Positions 50,881-64,000 of a stretch of DNA of 64,000 nt are shown piece after piece. The first letter of the stretch is position 1. The number at the start of each line of letters is the position of its first letter. Where the stretch lies: NCBI GenBank assembly GCA_963691815.1, contig OY829660.1:3689466-3753465 (forward strand). The letters run 5' to 3'. This stretch comes from Echiichthys vipera (taxonomy: Eukaryota; Chordata; Actinopteri; Perciformes; Trachinidae). A program made the translations under genes and the position numbers. The notes beneath the pieces are model-generated. The model did no database searches. It had not been told where the DNA came from and saw only the letters and a list, made by a program, of their open reading frames with translations.

Positions 50881-51921
50881 TCAGTATTGAGTGGAAGCAC
50901 CCTTTTGAGCTAATACAGCCGTGAGTCTTCTTGGGAATGATGCAACTAGTTTTTCACACCTGGATTTGGGGATCCTCTGCCATTCCTCCTTGCAGATCCT
51001 CTCCAGTTCTGTCAGGTTGGATGGTGAACGTTGGTGGACAGCCATTTTGAGGTCTCTCCAGAGATGCTCAATTGGGTTCAAGTCAGGGTTCTGGCTGGGC
51101 CATTCAAGAACAGTCACAGAGTTGTTCCGAAGCCACTCCTTCGTCATTTTAGCTGTGTGCTTAGGGTCATTGTCTTGTTGGAAGGTGAACCGTCGGCCCA
51201 GTCTGAGGTCCATAGCACTCTGGAAAAGGTTTTCGTCCAGGATATCTCTGTACTTGGCCGCATTCATCTTTCCTTCAATTGCAACCAGTCGTCCTGTCCC
51301 TGCAGCTGCAAAACACCCCCACAGCATGATGCTCCCACCACCACACTTGACTGTAGGGATGGTGTTGGGCAGGTGATGAGCGGTGCCTGGTTTTCTCCAC
51401 ACATACCGCTTAGAATTAAGGCCAAAAAGTTCTATCTTTGTCTCATCAGACCAGAGAATCTTATTTATCATAGTCTGGGAGTCCTTCATGTGTTTTTTGG
51501 CAAATTCTATGCGGGCTTTCATGTGTCTTACTCTGAGGAGAGGCTTCCGTCGGGCCACTCTGCCATAAAGCCCTGACTGGTGGAGGGCTGCAGTGATGGT
51601 TGACTTTCTTGAACTTTCTCCCATCTCCTCACTGCATCTCTGGAGTTCAGCCACTGTGATCTTTGGGTTCTTCTTTACCTCTCTCACCAAGGCTCTTCTC
51701 CCCCGATTGCTCAGTTTGGTTGGACGGCCAGCTCTTGGAAGAGTTCTTGTCATCCCATACGTCTTCCATTTAAGGATTATGGAGGCCACTGTGCTCTTGG
51801 GAACTTTAAGTGCAGCAGAAATTTTTTTGTATCCATGGCCAGATCTGTGCCTTGCCACAATTCTGTCTCTGAGCTCTTCAGGCAGTTCCTTCGACCTCAT
51901 GATTCTCATCTGCTCTGACAT
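50881..51921 (-). CDS. Tc1-like transposase, DD34E, intact open reading frame (346 aa)
   Basis: This is the enzyme for cut-and-paste transposition. It would bind the terminal repeats, cut the element out and insert it at TA. The N-terminal third is the paired-like helix-turn-helix DNA-binding region (roughly residues 10-120), with a GRPTK AT-hook-like motif near residue 65 and basic stretches likely acting in nuclear import. The catalytic DDE domain follows: D159 in WSDE, D250 in QQDNDPKH, and E285 in NPIEHLW. The spacing of 34 residues between the last two is the DD34E signature. A glycine-rich GGGS segment at about 194-197 is also typical. Length matches family members (about 340 aa). The start codon is the first ATG after the TATA-like site, and the stop abuts the left terminal repeat. 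No frameshift or stop is present. Whether it is active cannot be judged from sequence alone; it could still carry inactivating substitutions. Confidence 0.95.
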   Translation of the reverse strand: MSEQMRIMRSKELPEELRDRIVARHRSGHGYKKISAALKVPKSTVASIILKWKTYGMTRTLPRAGRPTKLSNRGRRALVREVKKNPKITVAELQRCSEEMGESSRKSTITAALHQSGLYGRVARRKPLLRVRHMKARIEFAKKHMKDSQTMINKILWSDETKIELFGLNSKRYVWRKPGTAHHLPNTIPTVKCGGGSIMLWGCFAAAGTGRLVAIEGKMNAAKYRDILDENLFQSAMDLRLGRRFTFQQDNDPKHTAKMTKEWLRNNSVTVLEWPSQNPDLNPIEHLWRDLKMAVHQRSPSNLTELERICKEEWQRIPKSRCEKLVASFPRRLTAVLAQKGASTQY

Positions 51922-51942
51922 GCACTGTGAGCTGTAAGGTCT

Positions 51943-51948
51943 TATATA
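51943..51948 (-). promoter_or_regulatory. TATA-like box upstream of the transposase start
   Basis: On the minus strand the sequence reads CTATATAAG about 22-27 bp before the ATG. This is close for a normal leader, so transcripts starting from it would have a very short or no 5' leader, or would begin at a more upstream site inside the right arm. Confidence 0.5.
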
Positions 51949-52083
51949 GACAGGTGTGTGGCTTCCTTAATCAAGTCCAATCATTAGAATTAAACACAAC
52001 TGGACTCCAATGAAGGTGTAGAACCATCTCATGGATGATCAGAAGAAATGGACAGTACCTGAGGTAAATATACAAGTGTCACA

Positions 52084-52299
52084 GCAAAGGGTCTGAATAC
52101 TTATGTCCATGTGATATTTCAGTTTTTCTTTTTTAATAAATCTGTAAAAATGTCTACAATTCTGTGTTTTTCTGTCAATATGGGGTGCTGTGTGTACATT
52201 AAAAGGAAAAAAAATGAACTTAAATGATTTTAGCACATGGCTGCAATTTAACAAAGAGTAAAAAATTTAAGGGGGTCTGAATACTTTCCGTACCCACTG
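52084..52299 (-). repeat. Right terminal inverted repeat of the Tc1-like element
   Basis: This is the partner of the left arm, with the same length and the same outer and inner direct repeats. It differs visibly only near the poly-T/poly-A tract and the adjacent four or five bases. Confidence 0.93.
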
Positions 52300-52774
52300 T
52301 ATCTCAGGAACTGTCTTTCCAGTTGACTTCACACTTGGCAGGTTTATTGCTGAGGACCCAAGAGAGTAAAGTGCTGAGTGCGAAGTCGATCGGATGAACA
52401 TTTTTTTTCGAGACTGCTGCTCTTGCGTGGGCCAAGCAGTCAATCTAGTAAACTTTTAGTAAAATCACACAAAGGGTCAATGAATAACTGAGATTTGAAG
52501 CCAGCCTTTCACAGTGAGAGGTCGTTAATCTACCTGACAACATCTGGAGACTACAGCATTTTGTTCTTTGTCAATAGATTATACCAACATTAGTTTCACT
52601 GTTTATGCTGTATTATGTGATAGCACTGATAATTATCACAATATTAATTTCATCCACGTTGCCCTCCTCTTGTTGGCTGGTTTGTTTGGCTATTGCCATA
52701 GTTACCACCAGATATGGGAGTTACACATCCTGAGGTGCTGAGGCTGGGGATCTGAACACGAACCCTGGGGGGGG

Positions 52775-52976
<202 letters not shown>

Positions 52977-53451
52977 TCTCACCTCACTGTGAAGTCAGCC
53001 GGCAAACAGGCCAATTTGTTTGTTTTGCATGTCGCCGAGAAGCATGTATGAGCCGGCAGGTTGGACCATACCAACTGAAGGGAGAGGGGGGGGGGGGACT
53101 TGACAAACACACACACGCTGAACTCAATTGTGTGTGTGTCTTAACAACAAAGGCAGCATCAGTAACTAAATGTCAGCAGACACTTTCAGGTCTTTGTCTG
53201 TGCAGAGGTTGAACCGCTCCACTTTGAAACTAATAAGCAGCTTGTCTTTGTGTGTGTGTGTTACTAGAGAGATATCGTGTGTGTGTGTGTATGTGTGTGT
53301 TTACCCTGCCAATGGGGAATAAGCAACCATTGAGTGGTGGGGAGGACCACAGACCAGGACGGAGACTCGTCTAAGAGGAGTTTGTCAGTTTTTTTTTTCT
53401 TTTAATTCCTTCTGCTGTACGCGTTATGCTTGGTGAGTGGACAGACATCCT

Positions 53452-56139
<2,688 letters not shown>

Positions 56140-56756
56140 TTCCTTGCCCTCATTCCCAGGGGAGTCCTTGGGCGTTTCCTGTGTCGGCTCAACTGTGTTT
56201 ACGTGTGTGTGTTGTGGATGCAAAGCTCTGTGTGTTTGCGTGATCGTGTGTGTAATCTGCCTCCTCTCTCCATTATCTCCATTATCATAATCCTCCACCA
56301 TAATTTTGCCAATCGCAGCATTTAATAAAAAACTTTAGAAACTAGAGAAGACATGAAAACGCACCAGTTTAATACAAATACTCTTGCTGTGTTATTATTA
56401 TTCAGTAACATGGAGCAGGGTGAATGTCGCAAATCACTAAAAAGTTGATGAAAATTATGATGGTGTTGGTCATTTTGATCCCGGCATGATGTGGTTTTAA
56501 AATTACAGGCACTTAATTGATATGACAGTCCATGTTTGAGACAATCAGGAGCCTCAATCTCATAAAGTAGAACGTTTACACTTCAGCCAAGTGTGAAATG
56601 TGTTTCTATGTATTCACATTCAGCTCTAAAACCATGTGTTCCTCAACTGGCTCACATTTCAAAGTGTATAATTCATATATACATGAAAGTATACGGACTC
56701 ATACGCTTCTGTACGTCTTGGTCAGGACCTTTATTATCGTTTGTGGCCTCTTCACT

Positions 56757-57111
56757 AAGAAGAAGAAGAAGAAGAAGTACTTTATTGATCCTGCAACGGG
56801 GAAATTAAATTATTTCACTCTTGTTATTAATCATGTTACACACACAGGCCCGAAATACACACACATGCACAGACAGGACCTATACATGCAATTAAGGAGA
56901 GATGTTAGAGCGAGAGGGCTGCCAGTGACCGGCACCCCGAGCAGTTGTGGGTTCGGTGCCTTGCTCAACAGCACCTCAGCAGTGCCCAGGAGATGAACTG
57001 GCACCTCTCCAGCCACCAGTCCACGCTCCATACATGGTCCACACAGGGACTTGAACCAGTGAGCCTACGGTTCCCAGCCAAGTCACCTATGGACTGAGCT
57101 CCTGCGGCCCC
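56757..57111 (-). mobile_element. tRNA-derived SINE (family 1), minus orientation
   Basis: The GAAGAAG tail lies at the left, the body matches the copies at 3707 and 6474, and the head ends in GCGGCCCC at the right. Several substitutions mark it as an older copy. Confidence 0.85.
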
Positions 57112-57391
57112 TATGGCATGTACAGTAGCACGGCGTTTCGTTCCTGTTACTCATGTCGTGTTTGGTAGCTCGTAACATATGGCAAGGCCGTTTCGGTTTG
57201 CTCTGGGACTTTAACCCTTTAACCGCTGTTCCTCCAGCGTCACCGGGACGTTCACATTCGTGGTTTTGAATTAATAAGAGGACAAGGTATAGACCTGTTC
57301 TGAAGGAAATGACTCCTTAGATTACTGCTGCTGTGATCTGGAGCTATGTAGAAAATGAAATATAATTGTAGGGTTTCTTCTGGAGGTTTCT

Positions 57392-57393
<2 letters not shown>

Positions 57394-57442
<49 letters not shown>

Positions 57443-57455
57443 CTCTCTCTCTCTG

Positions 57456-57511
<56 letters not shown>
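57394..57511 (+). repeat. (CT)n microsatellite
   Basis: CT array with single TTTCT, GTCT and CCT interruptions, strictly pyrimidine apart from one G. A second CT/poly-C cluster follows at 57713-57805 (C18, then CT units, then C13). Confidence 0.96.
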
Positions 57512-57513
<2 letters not shown>

Positions 57514-58504
57514 GCTCGTAGTGTGGAAACAATAAAATCAACTCTGCTTCCTTTTTAGGTTCTGGATACAACACTCTCCAGCTCTCTCTGGATCTGTCCC
57601 CCTCACTTTTGTCGTTATTACCTCTGCTCTCACTTTCTTGTTCTGTCCTTCTCTATTCACTTTTCTTTATCGGTCTTATGCTCTCCTTCATATTTTGCTG
57701 TCTGTATAATAACCCCCCCCCCCCCCCCCCTTCCCGTAACAGAAACCTCTCTCTCTCTCTCTCTCTCTCTCCCCCCCCCCCCCTCTCTATCTCTCTCTCT
57801 CTCTTACTGTATATGGTCATGGAGACACAGCATGGCTCTTTCTGTACACACTGGATGTGATTTAGCTGAGCGGAGTTGTTCTCTGATGCTGCATATCTCT
57901 GCGTTTTGTGGCCACACTACTCCTACATTTCTGAAATTCCCTCCACTGAGACTTTCTGAAACGCTGCTGACCCAGTTTTAATGTGAAAACTGTGAATGGG
58001 CAGAAACCATTGGAAACGGTGATACAGACACCAGCATGTCAAGCCAAAACATTATAGCGAGGTCTACATCCTTCTTATGATGTCGTCCTTCTTGTGTGGG
58101 TGCTCTTTACCCCTTGCCATGGCTTCCTCCGGCTTGGTACCGCTTTAATATGTTGCTGCATTTGCTTCGCAGCAACTCCAAACCTGTGTTTTCTGTCCTT
58201 ATACTCGTGCTACTTTCAGCAACGGTTCCACCTCGTGGCGTCTTAATATGGACGGAGCTAAAATGCTTTTTTGTGGATGGAGATAGTTTCTGTTTTTAAA
58301 GCCTTTGATTTGCAGGGCAGGAGCAGTCCAGCTCCTCCGAACCAAACTGAGAAAAAAACATTTCTTTATGGAGCTGGCTTTGTGCACAGGGGCGTTGCCA
58401 GGTTGAAACAGAAAAAGGATACAAACACAGTCTGTCGAGAGACAGTTAGAAGCACTCGTGTCACTCTATGCTGTAGCTTTAAGATTTTCAGGGACTGGAA
58501 CTAA

Positions 58505-59079
58505 GGGCGCACTCACACTGTCCTTCCGCACCGGGCCAAAACAGGTTTTTCGGCTAAAGCCTAGTGCGTTTGACCAGTGTGAGTGCAACCGCTCTGCGCA
58601 TAGCTGCGGTCAGCTGGCCGTCCACGGCCCGTCTGAGAGAGGTGGGCTTTTGTAGAGCGCGTTTGCACATGCACCAGCACGAGCGTGCGCACGTGTACGA
58701 GCACGAGGCCTATGACGGTTCTGACGTAATTTATGTGCGCCTGTTGGGACATAGAAAATAGAAGGAGGGACCATGCGCGGACATTTAACAACAACAACAA
58801 TGGCGGCGAAAGGTTCACGTTGGTGTGATGCGGAGGTGGAGTGATTACTGCAGATTTGGTCGATGAAAAGATTCAAAAACAGTCGACAAGACGCACAAAA
58901 ACTCAGAGGTCTATGGAAAGATTTGTAAACAAAGAGACGCATCGCGATGACGTCTTCAATGCGTGTGACGTGTTACGGCGTGATGATGTATGGACAGCAA
59001 GAAGCATTGGCCGAGGCCCAGGCAGTGTGAGTACAAACAGGCCTGGGGCGCGGTGCGGAAGGACAGTGTGAGTGCGCCC
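58505..59079 (+). mobile_element. PIF/Harbinger-like MITE, copy F (575 bp)
   Basis: It has both terminal repeats; the flanks are TAA and TCA. The Myb-like frame (from 58800) is interrupted by TGA in place of the cysteine codon seen in copy D. Confidence 0.84.
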
Positions 59080-60889
59080 TCAGAGGCCAAACCAAAGCCT
59101 TTAAAAACAGACCAATAGGATGTCCACATACTTATGGCCGTATAGTGGAATCGACATTGCATAAAATCATTTACACTCATTAGATTCTCTAATAGAACAT
59201 GAAGAACTGTGACAGTTAGTGTAGTTATTATGCAATCTGGTAGTCTTAATATCATCGGTTGCTATAGTGATTTGACTAGCATGAATGAGGGATTAATGTG
59301 CCTTCTACCCACAGTGCATGGCTTCAAGGTCTAGGTTAAGAGCAGATGAGCTTGACGTCAATGCAGGGGGTCACAGAGGGTGCAGCCTGCAATATGGATA
59401 TGTGTGATGGTCAATAATTCATAGAAAGCTTATAGTGAGGTAAAAAAGCTGTCATCAGGCAGCTGAATGCATATTTCAAAACAAGCTAACGCACTTGACT
59501 CGGAGGTGAACGCGGGACTGTATAGCTAAAGGTGAACCAACAGTTCTGACTGTTATAAAGTATTCTGAGTTGAAGCCTGTATGGTTCTTTTTTAGTTTTT
59601 ACCTCAATTAACCGCCTTAGTTTGGATTTTACATAGCAATATTATCAGATGGTATTGAGTTATCACTGATATATCAGTGTCTGCATGTTGTGAGTGCAGT
59701 AAACTGCAGCGGTTAATGTTACATTGCCACTATTTTTTATGTATATTCGATTAAATTGTTCTCAATTCAAGTTTACAATAGAGTTTTAAATATCTATTAT
59801 TCAGAATAATTAAAACATCACTGTTCAGGGTAAAGTGGGTAACTTATAATTGTATTTCTTTTTTAAATATGTCACTATATCCTAACAGTATTACATGGGA
59901 CAGATAATCTGTGCTCCTCTGCCTCCACCTGCTGCTCCTAATGGCAGCCGCAAGCTTCCACCACGCCTTGACCAATCAGAACAGAGGAGTCTGACGCAGT
60001 GACGGCTTGTAAACACAGGTGAAACTGTGAAACTCGGCAGCACTGATCAAACATGAATCAAAGTGCAGTTACTGCATCTCTCGCAGAGAGTTTAATTCTA
60101 TAGTCTGTTTCATATCATTGTATTCAACAGGTTAATTACTATGAAAAAAGTGTGATGGGTCAAGAAACATGAGCAGTCAGACGATGAAACGGTACATATG
60201 TTCCATCGGTGTGTGTGTGTGTGTGTTGCGTGTGTGTGTGTGTCAATTGAAGAAGTTGGCATGTTAAAGACAAGGTCAGAGCTCCCTCTGCCCTCCCGCT
60301 GTATCTCCGTCACGGTCTCTTTTTCTCTTTTTCAAACTGAAACATTTGCCAGTTCCTCTTGCTCTCTGCAGGATAGTTAGCTCCCCTACCAGAGATGCTT
60401 ATTATTGCCATGTGCTTTGCCTTCACGCTAGCAGAAACACACACACGCACACACACACATGGTGTTGACACCGTCAGTGATGACGTCCATGCCCACAGTG
60501 GGTTTCTTGATCCGAGCCAGTTAGTCACATGTTTGTGTGTTTAAGAAGGATTTGTCAAGTCAGCCGCTCAAACAGCTTTTTCTGTGTTCGACAAATCTGC
60601 TGCAGGTTTAGCGTCACTCAGGCCCTCTCTGCTTTCATCACACGACGCTCTTCACTCTGATTTCCTCTGGATTTGTATTTCGCGTTACTTAGTCATCCTC
60701 TAGACAGAGACGTCCTGAAATTGTTCCACAGATCACCAGTTACCGTGTGCAGTCTCACAACACTTCTGTCTGTCTAATAATAAGCATTGGGAGATATAAC
60801 ACATAAAACATACACATTTGAAACATATACAAGGTTTAAAACGCATTAAAGGTCATTTTTTAAATCATAAAAGATGGTTACAGTTCCAG
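59080..60889. other. Intronic sequence without recognised elements
   Basis: Short TG and CA arrays at 60209-60244 and 60438-60460. No gene seen. Confidence 0.5.
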
Positions 60890-61040
60890 AAGTTACAGTG
60901 CGGTTTACTGAAAAGCAGCAGAAAATAGAAAAGTCTTCAGTCTTGATCTAAAAGAACTGAGAGTTGCAGCAGATCTGCAGTTGTCTGGAAGTTTGTTCCA
61001 GATTTGTGGAACATAAAAGCCTGAGAGTCAGGGCTAAAGG
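60890..61040. repeat. LINE-associated repeat fragment
   Basis: It contains TCAGTCTTGATCTAAAAGAA and GAGTTGCAGCAGATCTGCAG followed by a GTTTGTTCCAGA segment, a combination seen in antisense LINE copies of fish. It sits next to the L2-like fragment and may be part of it. Confidence 0.4.
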
Positions 61041-61059
61041 ACTAGAACAAAACAAACAT

Positions 61060-61740
61060 GGAGCAACATACAAGCATGAATGAAAGGAGAGGGGATGTGG
61101 GGCTAAGGATAGGCAGAGGAGAAGAGATGGGTCTTGAGGCGGGACTGGAAGATGGTGAGGGACTCAGGGTTGCAGATCTCTTGGGGGAGGGAGTTCCAGA
61201 GCCTGGGAGCTGCCTGGAGAAGGCTCTGTCCCAAAAACTGGGGATAATGGTTTTGTGGATTGAGAGGAGACCGACAGATGTGAATTCGAGGGACCGTGGG
61301 GGTCTGTAGGGGGAGAGAAGGTCAGTGAGGGGGCCAGTCCGCTGAGGACTTTGTAGGTGAGGACCAGGATTCTGTAGATGATCCGGTGGAAGATAAGCCG
61401 CTGCGTTCTGAACCAGTTGGAGTCTGTGGACGGAGCAGGAGCTGATGCCAAAGAGGAGTGAGTTGCTGTAGTCCAGTCAGCAGGAGATGAAGGCGTGGAT
61501 GAGTCGTTCAGCAGCGGGGGGGGTGAGAGACGATGAGAAGGTCTGATGTTATCGATGTAACCGAGGTGACAGAGGGAGGTTTTAATGACATGGCGGATGT
61601 GAGGGTCAAAGGAGAGGGTGAATTCAAAGACCACGCCAAGGCTGCAGGCCTGGGAAGATGGGAGTGTGGATTTGGAGCTCACGAGGAGGAGTTCTGTTTT
61701 ATCGCTGTTGGGTTTGAGGAAGTTCTCTTGCATCCAGGTT
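61060..61740 (-). mobile_element. L2-like LINE 3' coding fragment
   Basis: The minus strand has a 189-codon open stretch (61164-61733) reading F-L-K-P-N-S-D-K-T-E-L-L-L at its start, then CSLGVVF, LSFDPHI and LVLTYKVLSGLAPS. These are the motifs that follow the reverse transcriptase core in L2-clade LINEs (NPxKTE, LGVxFDxxLSF, LTYKALxGLAP). The part between them is shortened, so it is a defective copy. A further LINE-like piece lies at about 60890-61040. Confidence 0.75.
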
Positions 61741-62658
61741 CTTCACAGGGATCACTTTTTATGCCATAACAGTCCCAAAGTTAACGTGCATCTCTCCATG
61801 GAATACACATCTTTGGACAAGCTGTTCCCCATTGACAGGCCCTCCCTCGTTCGCTCTACCAGTTTGACTGACTGGTGTTAATAATGAATCTGCACAGGGC
61901 GTGCCATCACATCACTCAACATGTTACAAAGTGTATTTCCTGCACACTCAACACCATTACCATTTATGCGTCTGTGGCATTTGATTTGCCCTCTGGTACT
62001 TCTCTAAGCTCTTAAACTCCAATTCCCATGATGCTTCTCTCTTTAGCTTTCTGCTTTAAGTTGTTGCCTCATTTTACTATTTGTCAGTTCGTGTTTCGGA
62101 GCACAGGTTAGGTTAGGGTTAAACACGTCCAGACGCTGCCAATAGAAAACAAGCACTCAGCTGACATTCATTTACTTCCCCCCAAACATTTGACTCTCTT
62201 TTCTAAAACTTACTTTGTAAACGGGACAAACTCCTCCCTATTGGATTCAGATGTGCAGCGTGAAAATGTGCGCGTTTTGAGGTGGTTAGTCACGCTGTGA
62301 AAGGTGAATTTATTGCACATACACTCACATACACACAAATTCACCATCTGGTCTTTGTTGAGGAGAGAGTGACTAAGCAGAATGTGCTGTGTTTTCACGT
62401 CTTATATGGTATAGGGATCTAAACATTTCAGAGTAGTCCATTAATTCATGTCTTGTGCATCTTTTAATGCATTTTTTAGCCTTAGATATCTGGTTTCTTA
62501 GCTCTAATGTCTTTAAAAACAAAGTGTGGGGAGGAAAGCCTCCATTCGCATACTTGAATTTGTAAGGAATGACGTCCTTTGTTCTACACTGTGACTTTGC
62601 AGGCTTCAGTATTACCAGTGTGAAACTACTTTTATATAAAGATCATAGAAAGTAAATG
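61741..62658. other. Intronic sequence upstream of the dip2 acceptor
   Basis: Apparently unique DNA that contains the branch point region close to the acceptor, although no consensus branch site could be picked with confidence. Confidence 0.45.
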
Positions 62659-62691
62659 TCTCTCTCTCTCTCTCTCTGTTTCCTCTTGCAG
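62659..62691 (+). promoter_or_regulatory. Splice acceptor and polypyrimidine tract of the dip2 exon
   Basis: A run of TC dinucleotides leads into TTTCCTCTTGCAG. The AG ends at 62691, immediately before the DIP2 reading frame. The tract is itself a short TC microsatellite, so its length could vary between individuals. Confidence 0.85.
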
Positions 62692-62763
62692 GTGATATCA
62701 CTCAGAAGGGCTATGAGAAGAAGCGATCCAAGTTGATTGGAGCCTTCTTCCCACAAGCACCAG
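62692..62763 (+). CDS. dip2c: Internal coding exon of a DIP2-family gene (probably dip2c, exon 2)
   Basis: The exon reads (G)DITQKGYEKKRSKLIG, then AFFPQAP and the first base of the next codon. This is the conserved N-terminal stretch of disco-interacting protein 2, within the DMAP1-binding domain at about residues 30-55. It is preceded by a CT-rich tract (about 62659-62687) and acceptor TTGCAG ending at 62691, and followed by donor GTAACA at 62764. The first two bases complete a split glycine codon and the last base starts another codon, so 72 bp keeps the frame. DIP2 proteins carry the DMAP1-binding domain followed by two adenylate-forming (FAAL-like) domains and are linked to lipid (diacylglycerol) metabolism and neuronal development. 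The KLIG ending resembles DIP2C more than DIP2A or DIP2B, from memory, so the paralogue is less sure than the family. No other exon of this gene was recognised in the window. Confidence 0.88.
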
Positions 62764-62855
62764 GTAACACTGATTTTCCTTCAGCTTTTCACGCAGCCCC
62801 TTGGGTAAATGTCAGCTCGTGAAGCATTGTGTTGGTGCGTTATTAAAGCAACCTT

Positions 62856-63000
62856 TTTTTTTTAAGATTTTTTTTTTGGCAGTTTTCGACCCTTTATCAT
62901 AGAGGACAGAGGACATAGAGGAGGAGACATGCAACAAATGGCTGCAGGTTGGGGTCGAACCCCAGCTCTTTGGTTGCCTTCTTCAGGCTCCCTCCTGTCA
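62856..63000 (-). repeat. SINE-like remnant in the intron after the dip2 exon
   Basis: The plus strand has GACATGCAACAAATGGCTGC followed by GGGGTCGAACCCC, the antisense of a B-box-like region, and an A-rich start. It looks like a diverged minus-strand relative of the repeat at 33877-34030. Confidence 0.5.
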
Positions 63001-63729
63001 CTTCTGCGTCCCTCAGAAGGCGTGTGGTTGACTGCCCCACATAGCCGAGTACTCTGAGTACTTGGCCTTTTTTCATTCGTAAGCGGCCTCGGCCCCCTCC
63101 TCCACTTGTACCGTGAGCTCATTGAGGAGCAGGGATTTTGTCCTTAGAGGATCATGCCACTATGTCCGGGCGGACCGATGTAGCAGTGATCTCGACTGGG
63201 AAGCAAAGCTGCCTGTCGAGGTCGACTCGTGTTCCACTCTTGGTTTGGCGAGAACGGCCTACTTGTCTTTTTCTTGTCTTGTGACTTCTACCTCTACCTT
63301 CTGCTGCCCTGTCGATGGCCCTCCGACACCTCTATTGACTTCTATTGAATATAGGTTGAAAAGGATTTTAAAATCATTGTATTCTCTTTTATTTACATAT
63401 TACCAACATCCCAACTTCATTGGAAATGGGGTTGTATTTAGAGGTTATTAGACTTCTGATATGCGCTGTAAGGGTTGAGTTTTCTTCTGAAGGGAAACTG
63501 GAGACTTTGATTTTCCTACCATATAGGATAGGCTATGAACTGATTCTGATCTTGGTACATTTAATAAATCATCAGCAGTTGAGTTGTTTTTGGTAACACT
63601 CCACGGATGGATGATATTGAATCTGACCACAAAGGATCTAAAACGCTGCATCAGACTGACTGCAGGGGATGGGACTGGAGCGTCACTGGAGACCAGCAGA
63701 CACACTGGCACTGCCAAAGCTATTACTGG

Positions 63730-63730
<1 letters not shown>

Positions 63731-63769
<39 letters not shown>

Positions 63770-63780
63770 GTGTGTGTGTG
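63731..63780 (+). repeat. (TG)n microsatellite
   Basis: TG array with one TGCG unit, about 970 bp after the dip2 exon. Confidence 0.95.
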
Positions 63781-63923
63781 TAGAGGGTGGGGGGATGTCA
63801 GGAAGTGCATTATGGGAAGGAATGAAGGGTGTGGGATGGAGAAAATGTGTGGTATTCATCCAGGCCCAGTGGGGGGTCGTCCCTAGTTCACTTTGGGGGA
63901 CCGGATGACGAACACTCCTCCAT

Positions 63924-63925
<2 letters not shown>

Positions 63926-63996
<71 letters not shown>
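63926..63996 (+). repeat. (CA)n microsatellite at the window end
   Basis: CA array of about 35 units; opposite in phase to the TG array 150 bp upstream. Confidence 0.95.

Positions 63997-64000
<4 letters not shown>

Larger units (their letters stand above)
50665..52299 (-). mobile_element. Complete Tc1-like DNA transposon, 1635 bp
   Basis: The element begins CAGTGGGTACGG and ends with the exact reverse complement CCGTACCCACTG, flanked by TA on both sides (50663-50664 and 52300-52301), the target duplication typical of Tc1/mariner. The terminal inverted repeats are 216 bp each (50665-50880 and 52084-52299) and nearly identical by eye. The few differences lie around the T-run near 50750 and its partner. 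Each repeat carries an outer and an inner copy of an AGTATTCAGACCC motif, so the ends have the IR/DR arrangement known from Sleeping Beauty-type fish elements. Between the repeats is one uninterrupted transposase gene on the minus strand. Near-identical ends plus an open frame suggest a young insertion. The outer sequence resembles a Tc1-like family I recall as shared among distant fish, but no search could be run. Confidence 0.96.
62764..64000 (+). other. Start of the next dip2 intron
   Basis: The intron begins with GTAACA directly after the coding exon. It holds a SINE-like remnant (about 62856-63000), a repeat-like segment ending near 63440, and two dinucleotide arrays at 63731-63780 and 63926-63996. 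No further exon was recognised before the window ends. Confidence 0.7.

Noticed and set aside
50921..51576. Plus-strand open frames of 151 and 181 codons across the Tc1 element
   Set aside because: They are shadows of the minus-strand transposase; no motifs are present and the transposase frame explains the lack of stops.
57344..57574. Arg-Glu-rich frame on the minus strand
   Set aside because: It is a translation of the CT microsatellite.

Overview
This window looks like non-coding DNA from a teleost fish, most likely a percomorph. The signs are very long (TG)n/(CA)n microsatellites, tRNA-derived SINEs, 3' fragments of RTE/Rex-like and L2-like LINEs, many short inverted-repeat DNA transposons, and one full-length Tc1-like transposon. 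Only one host protein-coding exon can be supported. It is a 72-bp + strand exon at 62692-62763 with a polypyrimidine tract, an AG acceptor and a GT donor. It encodes the N-terminal ITQKGYEKKRSKLIG signature of the DIP2 (disco-interacting protein 2) family, with closest recalled similarity to DIP2C. No first exon was recognised upstream, so positions 1-62691 are read as (part of) the giant first intron of a dip2 gene and 62764-64000 as the start of the next intron.

Layout. 1-10 kb: a 5'-truncated RTE-type LINE with a 12-bp target duplication (1930-2486), a degenerate reverse transcriptase remnant (4065-4235), an RTE fragment between two approx. 90-bp direct repeats (4984-5484), two tRNA-SINEs, and a hAT-type MITE inside a LINE-tail repeat (7747-8095). 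10-26 kb: three PIF/Harbinger-like MITEs, a hAT-like end with a 15-bp minisatellite, a 208-bp (TG)n tract, a MITE carrying telomere-type CCCTAA repeats (21442-21889), and two copies of an unnamed dispersed repeat (9793 and 25543). 26-39 kb: a long imperfect inverted repeat (26671-27348), the longest near-pure TG tracts, a 619-bp MITE with 21-bp terminal repeats, and several LINE/SINE fragments. 39-50 kb: more Harbinger-like MITEs, a full-length RTE 3' fragment, two adjacent SINEs, and the second telomere-repeat MITE (46014-46458). 50-52 kb: a complete Tc1-like element (50665-52299) with TA target duplication, 216-bp terminal inverted repeats and an uninterrupted 346-codon DD34E transposase. 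52-64 kb: TG and CT microsatellites, another Harbinger-like MITE, an L2-like LINE fragment, then the dip2 exon.

The genes do not form an operon or pathway. The only intact non-host gene is the Tc1 transposase, which in principle could mobilise its own element. The other elements are non-autonomous or broken. The most unusual points are the MITE family with built-in TTAGGG repeats, the intact Tc1 copy, and the Harbinger-like MITE family that carries the first part of a Myb/SANT-like reading frame. Boundaries of old repeats are approximate because all comparisons were by eye.
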